Assembly (NCBI GenBank): GCA_965277535.1
Contig: OZ255825.1
Coordinates: 3,720,001-3,784,000, forward strand
Reading direction: 5' to 3'
Length of the DNA: 64,000 bases
Source of the DNA: Ilyomonas sp965277535
Lineage (GTDB): Bacteria; Bacteroidota; Bacteroidia; Chitinophagales; Chitinophagaceae
In this document: positions 44,347-53,070 of the stretch, one piece after another
Position numbering within the stretch: the first letter of the stretch is position 1
Layout of the letters: every line of letters starts with the position of its first letter
The notes under the pieces: model-generated
The model's input: only the letters and a program-made list of their open reading frames with translations
The model's database searches: none
What the model was told of the DNA's origin: nothing
Position numbers and translations under genes: made by a program

Positions 44347-44853
44347 ATGCAAAGCGCTGGATTAATCAAGAAAGAAATTCAAGCCTGGCTTATATTTTTC
44401 ATTTCAGCCTTAATTGTAAGCGGCATTACAGCCTTTGCTCTCGAAACGGAACTGAGCTGGCTTCGCCATACAATCAGTAACCCAAACAGCGCTTTGTATG
44501 TGTGGATCAACAAAGTTTATTGGGCACTTCACGAAACAAATTTAAAATACCCGTACCTGACTTATGGATATGATTGGCTTACTTTCGCTCACCTTGTTAT
44601 TGCGGTTGCTTTCATCGGTCCATTACGCGAACCGGTACGCAATAAATGGATTGTACAGTTTGGTATGATTGCCTGTTGCGCTATTTTTCCGTTGGCATTT
44701 ATTGCAGGTCACGTAAGAGGCATTCCATTTTATTGGCAACTAGTAGATTGTTCGTTTGGATTGATTGGAGCCATTCCACTTTGTATATGTTATTATAAAA
44801 TTCGGATTCTTGAAAAGTATGATAGAATATCTGTAAGCACACATGACGAATGA
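44347..44853 (+). CDS. Multi-pass membrane protein, last gene of the CreD operon
   Basis: A 168-residue protein with about four membrane helices (AWLIFFISALIVSGITAFAL, WLTFAHLVIAVAFIGPL, FGMIACCAIFPLAFIAGHV, LVDCSFGLIGAIPLCICYYK). It begins 29 bp after creD, so it is probably co-transcribed. Similar small membrane proteins of unknown role are known in Bacteroidota, but I cannot name a domain. It converges on the mnmE gene. Confidence 0.65.
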   Translation: MQSAGLIKKEIQAWLIFFISALIVSGITAFALETELSWLRHTISNPNSALYVWINKVYWALHETNLKYPYLTYGYDWLTFAHLVIAVAFIGPLREPVRNKWIVQFGMIACCAIFPLAFIAGHVRGIPFYWQLVDCSFGLIGAIPLCICYYKIRILEKYDRISVSTHDE

Positions 44854-44897
44854 TTTAGAATGTAAACCCCGCAAATAGTGCAGAAACAGTGGATGGG

Positions 44898-46280
44898 TTA
44901 CTTTCCGATACAAAACTTGCTAAAAATATAATCCAACTGGTCTTCATTAGTTACTTCGCCCGTAATACTGCCAATGGCATGAAGACAGGTTCTGATGTCG
45001 GAAGCAATCAAATCCAAATGTATGTTTTGTGCAAAGCCTTCTTTAATGTCCTGAATAGATGACACCACATTTTGCAAAGCTTCCACATGCCTTGCGTTGG
45101 TAACAATTACATCGGGCATCTGAGCTTCTTTGTTCACAACCGAAGCATACAATTCATCTTTTATTATTTCAATGTTTTGCCTGTACAATGCCGATATAAA
45201 AAAAAGAGGCTGCTGCACATTTTGGAATTTGTTTTTGCCATAAAAACCTTCTTCTGCTTTATTGCCAACGGCTATCAGTTTTGCACCTTGTTTTTGTATG
45301 TTTTCCAACGTTTCCAAAAGCTCATTTTCCTGCATTTCAGCAACATCAAACAAATACAAAATAACATCAGCTTTGCGCATCGTTGCAAGGCTTCGCTGCA
45401 CGCCAATGCTTTCAATCACATCAGTTGTATGTTCGCGAATGCCAGCCGTATCAATCAACCGAAATAAAATTCCGTTGATGTTAATCGTTTCTTCAATCGT
45501 ATCACGCGTAGTGCCTGCAATCTCACTTACAATGGCTCTGTCTTCATTCAATAACGCATTCAGCAATGTGCTTTTGCCAGCGTTAGGTTTGCCAATAATA
45601 GCAACCTGCACACCATTTTTAATTACGTTACCCAGCACAAATGATTGCAGCAAAGCGGCCACTTTTTCTTCTGCTTCATTTAATAATTTCATCAAACGAC
45701 TGCGGTCGGCAAACTCCACATCTTCTTCCGAAAAATCAAGCTCCAGTTCTATCAATGCTGAAAAGGTTAGCAACTCTTCCCGTACCTGAGATAGCATTTG
45801 TGTAAAGCCGCTGCGCATGTTGTGCAAAGCCGTTCTGCGACTTGCTTCTGTGTTGCTGGCAATCAAATCGGCAACTGCTTCAGCCTGCGAAAGGTTCATT
45901 TTTTTGTTGAGAAAGGCACGCTGTGTAAACTCACCGGCTTTGGCTGCACGGGCACCCAATGTTGCCAGCACAGTAAGAATATTATTTTGAATAAAGGGCG
46001 AGCCATGACATGATATTTCTACCACATCTTCTCCTGTGTAGGAGTGCGGTGCTTTGTATAAACTGATTACAACTTCATCCAGTTTATTTCCTTCAAACCA
46101 CAACGAACCTACATGTAAAGTATGCGAGGCTTGTTGCATTAAATCTTTAGAAGGAAATAAACTGTTTACGATTTCTACCGCTTTGTTTCCACTTACTCTA
46201 ATTATACCCATGGCGCCTATTCCCTGCGGTGTTGCCAGCGCGGCAATGGTGTTGTTCCATCCTGAAAGTTTGCTCATCAT
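44898..46280 (-). CDS. mnmE: tRNA modification GTPase MnmE
   Basis: With MnmG it installs the carboxymethylaminomethyl group on U34 of certain tRNAs. The N-terminal folate-binding domain starts ATPQGIGAMGIIRVSG. The GTPase domain has G1 GKPNAGKST, the G3 DTAGIREH and the G4 NKAE. The C-terminus ends in FCIGK with the conserved cysteine. The 460-residue length is normal. The two ATGs at 46280 and 46277 are both plausible starts. The dispersed 11-mer overlaps at 45228-45238. Confidence 0.95.
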   Translation of the reverse strand: MMSKLSGWNNTIAALATPQGIGAMGIIRVSGNKAVEIVNSLFPSKDLMQQASHTLHVGSLWFEGNKLDEVVISLYKAPHSYTGEDVVEISCHGSPFIQNNILTVLATLGARAAKAGEFTQRAFLNKKMNLSQAEAVADLIASNTEASRRTALHNMRSGFTQMLSQVREELLTFSALIELELDFSEEDVEFADRSRLMKLLNEAEEKVAALLQSFVLGNVIKNGVQVAIIGKPNAGKSTLLNALLNEDRAIVSEIAGTTRDTIEETININGILFRLIDTAGIREHTTDVIESIGVQRSLATMRKADVILYLFDVAEMQENELLETLENIQKQGAKLIAVGNKAEEGFYGKNKFQNVQQPLFFISALYRQNIEIIKDELYASVVNKEAQMPDVIVTNARHVEALQNVVSSIQDIKEGFAQNIHLDLIASDIRTCLHAIGSITGEVTNEDQLDYIFSKFCIGK

Positions 46281-46359
46281 CGGTTCAAAAATAAACCATC
46301 GGGTGTAAGAAATGTGTAAAAACGAATGAGAAAGAGAATATAGATTTTTTAATGATGCT

Positions 46360-46397
46360 GTCGTTCAGTCCCAACAGTATTGTTAGGACTGAATGAC
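46360..46397. terminator. Imperfect hairpin near the mnmE leader
   Basis: GTCGTTCAGTCCCAAC pairs with TGTTAGGACTGAATGAC with one or two wobble positions. It lies 80 bp upstream of the mnmE start, between mnmE and the ferritin-like gene transcribed to the right, so it may separate divergent units rather than terminate. Confidence 0.4.
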
Positions 46398-46578
46398 GAT
46401 TCGTTATTGCGTTTACCCCGATCAATTTTACTATAGAAAAGGGAGCAAAAACAAACCTTTTGCTTTTACCTGTTTTGTGCTTATACAAATTTCTTTAACT
46501 TTTTCTTCAAAGCCTAAAACCAATTTGTTGTTTTCTTCCGTATAGATGTGTGTTAACCATTCTCTACATTAAAACCTA

Positions 46579-47331
46579 ATGAGTATGCCACAAGTAACAG
46601 ATCTTCCAACGGAAGAAGAACAACAAACCTCACCCACCAATTTGCCTCGAAGAAGTTTTTTAATGAAAGTGTTAGGCGCAACGGCGATAACAGCAGTTGC
46701 CGCTTCTTGCACTAAATCGCTCACCGGCGTAGATGCTGCGGGCGAATCGGCCCGTATTGGCAGTTTGAAAGATTTGGCTGCTGGCGGTATTGACCTTGGC
46801 AGCGGCGATTATGCCGTTTTAAATTATGCTTATTTGCTGGAGCAATTAGAAGCGCAGTTTTATACAATGGTTTCAGACCACATGTATGGCGGTGCTACCG
46901 GCTGGGAAATGAAGCGTCTGATGCAGATTCGCAATCATGAAATTGCGCACCGCGAATTTTTTAAAACCGCTCTGGGTGGCAAAGCCATTCCTGAAATCAA
47001 TTTCAATTTCAGCGCGGTTGATTTTAGTAGCCGCATGAGCGTGCTGGAAACGTCCCGCACTTTTGAAGACCTTGGCGTAGCGGCTTACAATGGCGCTGGC
47101 AAGTACATTGCCAACCCTGCGTATCTTACACTTGCCGGTAAAATTGTTTCGGTAGAAGCCCGCCATGCCGGTTATATCCGGGATTTGCTGGTTCCTGCTT
47201 CTTTTGCTTCTTCCGACGTTGTAAATGAAATGGGGTTAGACAGAGCCTTTCATCCCTCAATGGTGTTGAAAGCAGCAAGTTCTTTCCTTCCTGCGAATAC
47301 AACCATTAACACAAGTAAAGCGCCGTGGTAA
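46579..47331 (+). CDS. Ferritin-like-domain protein with lipobox-type/Tat signal (tandem copy 1)
   Basis: A 250-residue protein. RRSFLMKVLGATAITAVAAS is followed by Cys, giving a twin-arginine-type signal with a lipobox-like cysteine. The mature part is a four-helix ferritin-like bundle with metal-ligand motifs YLLEQLEAQFYTMV (Glu), IRNHEIAHREFF (His/Glu), SRTFEDLGVAAYNG (Glu) and SVEARHAGYIR (Glu/His). The next gene encodes a related protein 25 bp downstream. Such pairs are common in Bacteroidota; their role (iron, oxidative or desiccation stress) is inferred, not shown. Start at 46579 or 46585. Confidence 0.82.
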   Translation: MSMPQVTDLPTEEEQQTSPTNLPRRSFLMKVLGATAITAVAASCTKSLTGVDAAGESARIGSLKDLAAGGIDLGSGDYAVLNYAYLLEQLEAQFYTMVSDHMYGGATGWEMKRLMQIRNHEIAHREFFKTALGGKAIPEINFNFSAVDFSSRMSVLETSRTFEDLGVAAYNGAGKYIANPAYLTLAGKIVSVEARHAGYIRDLLVPASFASSDVVNEMGLDRAFHPSMVLKAASSFLPANTTINTSKAPW

Positions 47332-47356
47332 TCATTCATCATTCAAAAACAATTTT

Positions 47357-48187
47357 ATGAACATTAATCAAATACTTACCGAAATAGAAGGGGTAGATCC
47401 CGAAGTTTACGACCGTTTAGATTCGCGCCGCGCCGCTATGCAAACCGTTGCAAAAACCGGCGGACGCATTGCCCTGGCTGCAGTTCCGCTTATGTTGGGC
47501 GGTTTCTTTAAAAAAGCCTATGCCGGTAACAGAGTAACACCCATTATTAACATTTTGAATTTTGCTCTTACGCTCGAATACTTAGAATCGGAATTTTATA
47601 GAAAAGCGTTAAAAACAAAACGCCTCATTCCAATGGGCACCGACATGGTGGCAATCAATGAAATTTTTGAGCATGAATACCGCCATGTTGATTTTTTAAG
47701 AAGCACCATCACCTCAATGGGAGGAAAGCCGGTGCAAAAGCCGTCTTTTGATTTTACAGCAGGCGGCACTTTCCCAACCGTGTTTTCCAATTACGATGTG
47801 TTCCTCGCTGTTTCTCAAACTTTTGAAGACACCGGAGTAAGAGCTTACAAAGGGCAGGCAGCGAATTTAATTTCTAACCATGAAGTGTTGACCGCTGCAT
47901 TGCAAATTCATTCGGTGGAAGCCCGCCATGCTTCCTACCTGCGCCAGAAGCGCAGCGAAAGGGCAATGGATGAAAGCATCCGCCCCTGGATAACAGGCAG
48001 TTCTACGGCTGGCATCGGCTCTGCCGTTCAGCCCAATTATGCTGGTGAAGACAATACAATCCAAGCAGGAATAAATATCGTAAATATAGATGGCTACCCG
48101 ATTTCTTTTGATGATGCTACAGAAGCATTTGACGAAATCCTTACTATGGAGCAAGTGCTTGCCATAGTAAAGCCATTCATTGTATAA
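47357..48187 (+). CDS. Ferritin-like-domain protein (tandem copy 2)
   Basis: A 276-residue paralogue of the preceding protein. The N-terminus holds SRRAAMQTVAKTGGRIALAA, then VPLMLGGFFKKAYAG, resembling a Tat-like export signal. Ligand motifs recur in the same order: LEYLESEFYRKAL, NEIFEHEYRHVDFL, SQTFEDTGVRAYKG and HSVEARHASYLRQK. A longer C-terminal tail follows (about 45 residues) and ends IVKPFIV. The 25-bp gap to copy 1 and the terminator behind copy 2 show a two-gene operon, probably made by duplication and divergence. Confidence 0.82.
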   Translation: MNINQILTEIEGVDPEVYDRLDSRRAAMQTVAKTGGRIALAAVPLMLGGFFKKAYAGNRVTPIINILNFALTLEYLESEFYRKALKTKRLIPMGTDMVAINEIFEHEYRHVDFLRSTITSMGGKPVQKPSFDFTAGGTFPTVFSNYDVFLAVSQTFEDTGVRAYKGQAANLISNHEVLTAALQIHSVEARHASYLRQKRSERAMDESIRPWITGSSTAGIGSAVQPNYAGEDNTIQAGINIVNIDGYPISFDDATEAFDEILTMEQVLAIVKPFIV

Positions 48188-48214
48188 TTAAAAATTTTCA
48201 GTTAATAGTACGTC

Positions 48215-48245
48215 GGGGCGCTTGTCTAAGTGCCCCTTTTGTTTT
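48215..48245 (+). terminator. Intrinsic terminator of the ferritin-like operon
   Basis: GGGGCGCTT (48215-48223) pairs with AAGTGCCCC (48228-48236) around GTCT and is followed by TTTTGTTTTT, so stem and T-tract are both good. The T-tract is part of a dispersed 11-mer copy at 48238-48248. Confidence 0.85.
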
Positions 48246-48327
48246 TGCCCCTTTTTCAACTTTAACCAAGTTCCAGTTTTCCATCTTGTGCAGTGTTGTT
48301 ATTTTGCACATCTTTTAAAATCACCTC

Positions 48328-48768
48328 ATGGAATACAATAAAATGATTTCGGTTACCGGCTTAAGCGGTTTGTACGAATTGGTAGGCAGTAAAACCGATG
48401 GCGCCATTGTGCGTTCGCTGGATGATAATTCAACCAAATTTGTTTCTTCCCGCGTACATAATTTTTCGCATCTGGAAAGCATTGAAGTCTATACCAGTCG
48501 CGAAAACGTGAACCTTGCCGATGTGTTCAAAGCAATGCAGGAAAGTAGCGAACCTTTGCCATCAGAAAAAGATGCCAAAGCTGTAAAAGCTTACTTTGAA
48601 AAAGTATATCCTGATATGGATTTTGAGCGCGTATATGCAAGCGATATGAAGAAAATGATACGCTGGTTTTCTGTTTTGAAAAACAATAATGTAGAAATTA
48701 AAGTAAGAACCGAAGAAGAAGCTGGGGAAACAGAAAACGATACCGTACAAACTTCGGATGAAGCATAA
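48328..48768 (+). CDS. DUF5606-family protein
   Basis: A 146-residue cytoplasmic protein. The N-terminus (KMISVTGLSGLYELVGSKTD, GAIVRSLDDNSTKFVSSRVH) and later LESIEVYTSRENVNLADVF, DMDFERVYASDMKKMIRWF and LKNNNVEIKVR match the DUF5606 family, found mainly in Bacteroidota and of unknown function. A Glu/Thr-rich acidic tail (EEEAGETENDTVQ) closes the protein. Its own leader lies between the terminator of the ferritin-like pair and ATG 48328. Family recognition is from memory. Confidence 0.75.
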   Translation: MEYNKMISVTGLSGLYELVGSKTDGAIVRSLDDNSTKFVSSRVHNFSHLESIEVYTSRENVNLADVFKAMQESSEPLPSEKDAKAVKAYFEKVYPDMDFERVYASDMKKMIRWFSVLKNNNVEIKVRTEEEAGETENDTVQTSDEA

Positions 48769-48772
48769 AGAG

Positions 48773-48854
48773 AAGCTTTGAGCTATTAGCTGTGAGCTGC
48801 GAGTTTGTTGCTTACTGCTCGAAGCTCGTCGCTCATGGCTCACAGCTTGTTTTA
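48773..48854 (+). repeat. Long AGCT-type spacer repeat
   Basis: AGCT and near-variants recur about every 7 bases over 80 bp (agctttgagctattagctgt and so on), ending ctcacagcttg. It fills the gap between the DUF5606 gene and the M3 peptidase gene. It is the longest member of the family here. Confidence 0.6.
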
Positions 48855-48866
48855 AAATAGAAACAC

Positions 48867-50591
48867 ATGACAACAACACCCAACGCCGATATAAAAAAAT
48901 TACCGCGCCATTATGTGCCACAGGATTTTAAGCTGACCAACTGGGAAGCCTTAGAACCACTTTGCAAAGAATTGTTAGACCGACCTATCAACAGCAAAGG
49001 ACAGCTGGAACAATGGCTGCACGATGTAAGCGAACTGGAAGCCGTAGTAAGCGAAGATGCCTGCTGGCGGCAAATTAAAATGACCTGCGATACCACGGAT
49101 AAATCGCTCGAAGAAGCGTTTGCTTTCTTCTGCATGGAAATACAACCGAAGCTGCAGCCTTATGCCGATGCGTTGAATAAAAAGTTAATCGCGTCCTCAT
49201 TTGTAAACGACCTTGATCAGCAAAAATATTTTACTTACCTGCGCAATGTTCGTAAGAGCATTGAATTGTTTCGTGAAAAAAACATTCCGCTGCAAGCCGA
49301 GTTAAGCGTAATGCAACAACAATATGGAACCATTACCGGCGCTATGACGGTTGAAGTGAAAGGGCAGGAATACACGTTGCAACAAGCTTCTAAATTTTTA
49401 GAAAATCACGATCGTTCGCTGCGCGAAGAAGTGTATAGAAAGATACAAGAAAGAAGACTACAAGACAAAGACAAGCTGGATGATTTATATACACAACTCG
49501 TTCACAAACGCGATGAAGTGGCGCACAATGCAGGCTTTGCCAACTATCGCGATTATAAATTTGTTGAGTTAGGAAGATTCGATTATACCAAAGAAGATTG
49601 CTTTCAGTTTCATGAAGCCGTAAAGCTACATGTGCTTCCGCTGGTTGCAAAAATCAATGAAAACAAAAGGGAAAAATTAGGGCTTGATAGGTTGCGTCCC
49701 TGGGATACAGAAGCCGAGCCGGAAGGCGTGCAACCCTTGCATCCATTTGAAGGCGGAAAGGAATTGTTGGATAAAACTGAAGAATGTTTTACCTCGCTCA
49801 ATCCTTTTTTTGCCGATTGTTTAAAAAAGATGAATATCTTAGGTCATTTGGATTTGGAAAGCAGAAAAGGCAAAGCACCAGGTGGTTACAACTGTCCGTT
49901 AGCTGAAAGCGGCGCGCCGTTTATTTTCATGAATGCCGCGGGGCAAATGGGCGATGTTACTACTATGGTTCATGAAGGCGGACACGCGGTGCATTCGTTC
50001 CTTGCGCATCCTCTCGAATTGAGTGCGTTTAAAGATTACCCGATGGAAATTGCCGAAGTGGCAAGCATGAGCATGGAACTGTTTACCATGAACCATTGGG
50101 ATGCTTTTTTTGATAATAAAGAAGACTTGAAACGAGCTAAAGAACACCAATTAGAAAGAGTAATTACTATCTTTCCCTGGATTGCAACAGTAGATAAATT
50201 TCAGCATTGGATATATACCCATCCACAGCACAGTATAGAAGAAAGAACTGCAGCCTGGATGGAAATTTTGGCTGAATTTTCGACAGATACGGTTGACTTT
50301 ACAGGGCTCCAAAAATACCGCGAAAACAGCTGGCAGCGCCAACTTCACCTGTTTGAAGTTCCCTTCTATTACATCGAATATGGCATTGCGCAACTGGGCG
50401 CTATTGGCATGTGGAAGCAATACATTGAGGATCCAAAACAAGCATTGCGGAATTATGTAAATGCGCTCAGCTTAGGCGGCACCAAAACGCTGCCGCAATT
50501 GTATGAAGCAGCAGGGCTGAAGTTTGATTTATCGCCCGCACATATTCAATCGCTGATGGAATTTGTAAAGGAAGAAATGGATAAATTGTAA
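48867..50591 (+). CDS. M3-family oligoendopeptidase (PepF-like)
   Basis: A 574-residue cytosolic zinc oligopeptidase. The zinc motif is HEGGHAVHSF (HExxH) with the third ligand expected in EIAEVASMSMELFTM (Glu). Other M3 features are RREEVYRKIQERR-type helices (here DRSLREEVYRKIQE), NCPLAESGAPFIFMNAAGQM and AIGMWKQYIEDPKQALRNYV. The length and the order of motifs are normal. It is the first of two closely spaced plus-strand genes; YccF follows 18 bp later, so co-transcription is likely. Confidence 0.9.
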   Translation: MTTTPNADIKKLPRHYVPQDFKLTNWEALEPLCKELLDRPINSKGQLEQWLHDVSELEAVVSEDACWRQIKMTCDTTDKSLEEAFAFFCMEIQPKLQPYADALNKKLIASSFVNDLDQQKYFTYLRNVRKSIELFREKNIPLQAELSVMQQQYGTITGAMTVEVKGQEYTLQQASKFLENHDRSLREEVYRKIQERRLQDKDKLDDLYTQLVHKRDEVAHNAGFANYRDYKFVELGRFDYTKEDCFQFHEAVKLHVLPLVAKINENKREKLGLDRLRPWDTEAEPEGVQPLHPFEGGKELLDKTEECFTSLNPFFADCLKKMNILGHLDLESRKGKAPGGYNCPLAESGAPFIFMNAAGQMGDVTTMVHEGGHAVHSFLAHPLELSAFKDYPMEIAEVASMSMELFTMNHWDAFFDNKEDLKRAKEHQLERVITIFPWIATVDKFQHWIYTHPQHSIEERTAAWMEILAEFSTDTVDFTGLQKYRENSWQRQLHLFEVPFYYIEYGIAQLGAIGMWKQYIEDPKQALRNYVNALSLGGTKTLPQLYEAAGLKFDLSPAHIQSLMEFVKEEMDKL

Positions 50592-50609
50592 AATATTCAT
50601 TTGCACAAC

Positions 50610-50987
50610 ATGAGCTTACCCGGTAATCTAATCTGGCTCTTTTGCGGCGGTTTTTTATCGGCACTTGGGTACGTAGTTACCGGGTTTGTTTTTTGTTGCA
50701 CTATTGTTGGCATCCCTTTCGGCATTCAGTGTTTTAAAATAGCCGGTTTTGTTTTATTTCCTTTTGGTAAAAAAGTGGTTTCCACTCCAGGTAACACTGG
50801 TTGTTTGTCAACGCTTTTTAATATCATTTGGATTTTTACAGGCGGTTTATACACCGCTTTTGTTCACATTATTTTTGGCGCGCTTTTATTTCTTACCATC
50901 ATTGGGATTCCTTTTGCCCGCAAGCATTTTGAATTGGCTGCTTTGTCCTTGGCTCCCTTTGGAAAAGACGTTGTTTATAATTCGTAA
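50610..50987 (+). CDS. YccF-domain membrane protein
   Basis: About 125 residues from ATG 50610 (MSLPGNLIWLFCGGFLSALG). The protein is a tandem of two YccF units: NLIWLFCGGF-, TIVGIPFGIQCFKIA- and LFPFGKKVV in the first; NIIWIFTGGLYTA-, TIIGIPFARKHFELA- and LAPFGKDVV in the second. Each unit carries hydrophobic helices, giving an inner-membrane protein of about four segments. The function of the family is unknown. It lies 18 bp after the M3 peptidase gene. Confidence 0.85.
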   Translation: MSLPGNLIWLFCGGFLSALGYVVTGFVFCCTIVGIPFGIQCFKIAGFVLFPFGKKVVSTPGNTGCLSTLFNIIWIFTGGLYTAFVHIIFGALLFLTIIGIPFARKHFELAALSLAPFGKDVVYNS

Positions 50988-51098
50988 ACAAAAACCTCGT
51001 TAGATTTTACAGTGCAATTACAGGCAAAGTAAAATTTATTTTCGCCCCATTCATTTATTTAATACTATTGCAGCCCTCAAAGCACTAATGTTTTTGTA

Positions 51099-51479
51099 AT
51101 GCCGAAAAAGCAATTGTTTACTCTTGAATATCCAGTAAGATGTTCGCCGCAAATTTTGTATGAATTTTTATCTACGCCATCCGGTTTGGGTGAGTGGTTT
51201 GCCGATAAGGTAGATGAGCGTGATAGTGTTTTCATTTTTAGCTGGAATGGTTCAACTGAAAAAGCTGAGCAGATAGAACACGAACATGATAAGTTTGTAA
51301 AATACCGCTGGCTCACTGCACCAAAAGAAGAATATTTCGAGTTTCGGATAGAAAAAACAGAAATCACCAACCAAACGATTCTGGTGATAAAAGACTTTGC
51401 CGAAAAAGCCGAAATCAAAGACCAAAGCCTGCTTTGGGAATCGCAGGTGAAAGACTTGTTTCACCGCCTGGGAAATTAG
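51099..51479 (+). CDS. START-like/SRPBCC-domain protein (AHSA1-like)
   Basis: A 126-residue helix-grip protein. The N-terminus KKQLFTLEYPVRCSPQILYE, then FLSTPSGLGEWFADKV, is characteristic; DSVFIFSWNGSTEKAE and FRIEKTEITNQTILVIKDFA form the sheet, and SLLWESQVKDLFHRLGN the C-terminal helix. Such START-like proteins are conserved in Bacteroidota; their ligand is unknown. Its own leader starts about 110 bp after yccF. No operon partner is evident. Confidence 0.85.
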   Translation: MPKKQLFTLEYPVRCSPQILYEFLSTPSGLGEWFADKVDERDSVFIFSWNGSTEKAEQIEHEHDKFVKYRWLTAPKEEYFEFRIEKTEITNQTILVIKDFAEKAEIKDQSLLWESQVKDLFHRLGN

Positions 51480-51482
51480 TAA

Positions 51483-51526
51483 AGTGAGTGGTGAATGGTG
51501 AGTGTAGCCAGATTCACCATTCCCTT
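51483..51526 (+). repeat. 20-bp repeat (second copy of 6579-6598) inside a hairpin
   Basis: AGTGAGTGGTGAATGGTGAG starts 3 bp after the START-like gene's stop. GAATGGTGA pairs with TCACCATTCC a few bases on, so it could act as a terminator. Confidence 0.5.
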
Positions 51527-51589
51527 TGTTTTCACTGTTAAATTGCCTTCTTTCTTCTCCGCGTTAGTAAGCCCTGCGCAACTAAGCTT

Positions 51590-51597
51590 TACATTTG
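51590..51597 (+). promoter_or_regulatory. Candidate -7 box (TACATTTG) for the LptF/LptG-like permease gene
   Basis: TACATTTG matches TAnnTTTG and ends 21 bp before ATG 51619. A convincing -33 TTG was not found. Confidence 0.4.
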
Positions 51598-51618
51598 TGT
51601 TTGTTATTGTAAACAAGC

Positions 51619-53070
51619 ATGATAAAGAAGCTTGACATCCTCATCATTAAAGCATTTGTAGGTCCTTTTTTAGCCACGTTTTTAATTGCATTGTTCGTAC
51701 TCATCATGCAGTTTTTTTGGCTGTATATTGACGATATTGTAGGCAAAGGATTCGATTTTTTTACCATCATGCGACTGGTTGGTGCCGTAGGCGCAACCGT
51801 TGTTCCGCTTGCCTTGCCGCTGGCTTTGTTGTTGTCGTCTATCATGACGTTTGGCAACCTGGGCGAAAGCTTTGAACTGGTTGCCATCAAATCGGCAGGC
51901 ATCTCTTTGCTTCGCTTTATGCGCCCTTTATTTATAGTTGCTGTTTTTATTGGCGGGATTGCTTTTTTGTTTGAAAACAATATCATTCCTTTTGCCAATT
52001 TAAAATTGGATGCTTTGAAGTGGGACATGGTAGCCACCAAGCCAGCGTTCGATATTAAGGAAGGTGTGTTTTATGATAAACTGGAGGGCTTTGTTATCAA
52101 ACTGGGCAAAAAAGACAAGGATGATAGTACCATACACAATGTGTTGATTTTTCAGCGCAATCCCGGCTTGCAGGACAATTTAATGATTGCGAAAAATGGA
52201 GTCATGCGCGTTACACCTGATAAGCGTTTTATGGAGTTTAAGCTGCGAGACGGATGGCGTTACGAAGAACGCGGCACGCGTTATAACCCCAGCACACAGT
52301 TTATAAGATTGGGTTTTAAAGAGTATACGAAGCTGTTTGATTTGGCTTCGTTTGCCATGAACAAAACCGATGACAGCCTGTTTAAGTACAATCCTAAAAT
52401 GTTAAGTGTACGGCAATTGAATATTGCCATTGATTCGCTGGAAGGAATGGACAGTTTTTTTTATCACCGGAGCGAACGTGAATTGCGGTCAACGCTTTTG
52501 TTTTTAAAATACAAAGACAGCGCGTGGGCACCTTCTTCTTTTACAGAAGCCGTTACAAAAAGAGATACAGGCAAAAACAAACTTAACCAATCCTACAATG
52601 CAACCGTTTACGACAGAGCATTGGCTCAATTGAATTCTGCCGCAAATATTGCCAAATTAGAAGCGTCGGATTATAAAGACAGAGTGGACTCGCTACGGAA
52701 ACATTGGGTAGAATGGCATCGTAAGTTTACGCTTTCGGTGGCTTGCATTGTGTTGTTTATGATTGGTGCGCCGCTTGGCTCCATCATCCGCAAAGGCGGG
52801 TTGGGAACGCCGCTTATTTTCGCCATCATCTTTTTTGTTCTATTTCATCTTCTCAATACCTTCGGAGAAAAGTTTGCGAAGCAGGGCGTAACTTCTCCGT
52901 TAACGGGCATGTGGCTTTCTACGATGGTGCTTATTCCGGTTGGCATTTTTCTTACTACCAAAGCAATGAAAGATTCGCAGTTGTTCAATAAGGAAGTATA
53001 TAGCCGCTTCTTTAAAAATATCAATCAATATTTTTCAAAATTGAAATTTGCGCAAAAACAAAACGTATGA
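51619..53070 (+). CDS. LptF/LptG-family permease (lipopolysaccharide export)
   Basis: A 483-residue inner-membrane permease of the LptF/LptG type, which with LptB extracts lipopolysaccharide from the inner membrane. The N-terminus (LDILIIKAFVGPFLATFLIA) and the first helices, ending PLALPLALLLSSIMTFGNLG and ESFELVAIKSAGISLLRFMR, match well. A periplasmic domain (about 110-350) follows, then three more helices near the C-terminus (LSVACIVLFMIGAPLGSIIR). The next gene starts in the last 4 bases (53067). A dispersed 11-mer overlaps near 52571-52581 and another covers 53052-53062. LptF or LptG cannot be told apart here. Confidence 0.88.
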   Translation: MIKKLDILIIKAFVGPFLATFLIALFVLIMQFFWLYIDDIVGKGFDFFTIMRLVGAVGATVVPLALPLALLLSSIMTFGNLGESFELVAIKSAGISLLRFMRPLFIVAVFIGGIAFLFENNIIPFANLKLDALKWDMVATKPAFDIKEGVFYDKLEGFVIKLGKKDKDDSTIHNVLIFQRNPGLQDNLMIAKNGVMRVTPDKRFMEFKLRDGWRYEERGTRYNPSTQFIRLGFKEYTKLFDLASFAMNKTDDSLFKYNPKMLSVRQLNIAIDSLEGMDSFFYHRSERELRSTLLFLKYKDSAWAPSSFTEAVTKRDTGKNKLNQSYNATVYDRALAQLNSAANIAKLEASDYKDRVDSLRKHWVEWHRKFTLSVACIVLFMIGAPLGSIIRKGGLGTPLIFAIIFFVLFHLLNTFGEKFAKQGVTSPLTGMWLSTMVLIPVGIFLTTKAMKDSQLFNKEVYSRFFKNINQYFSKLKFAQKQNV

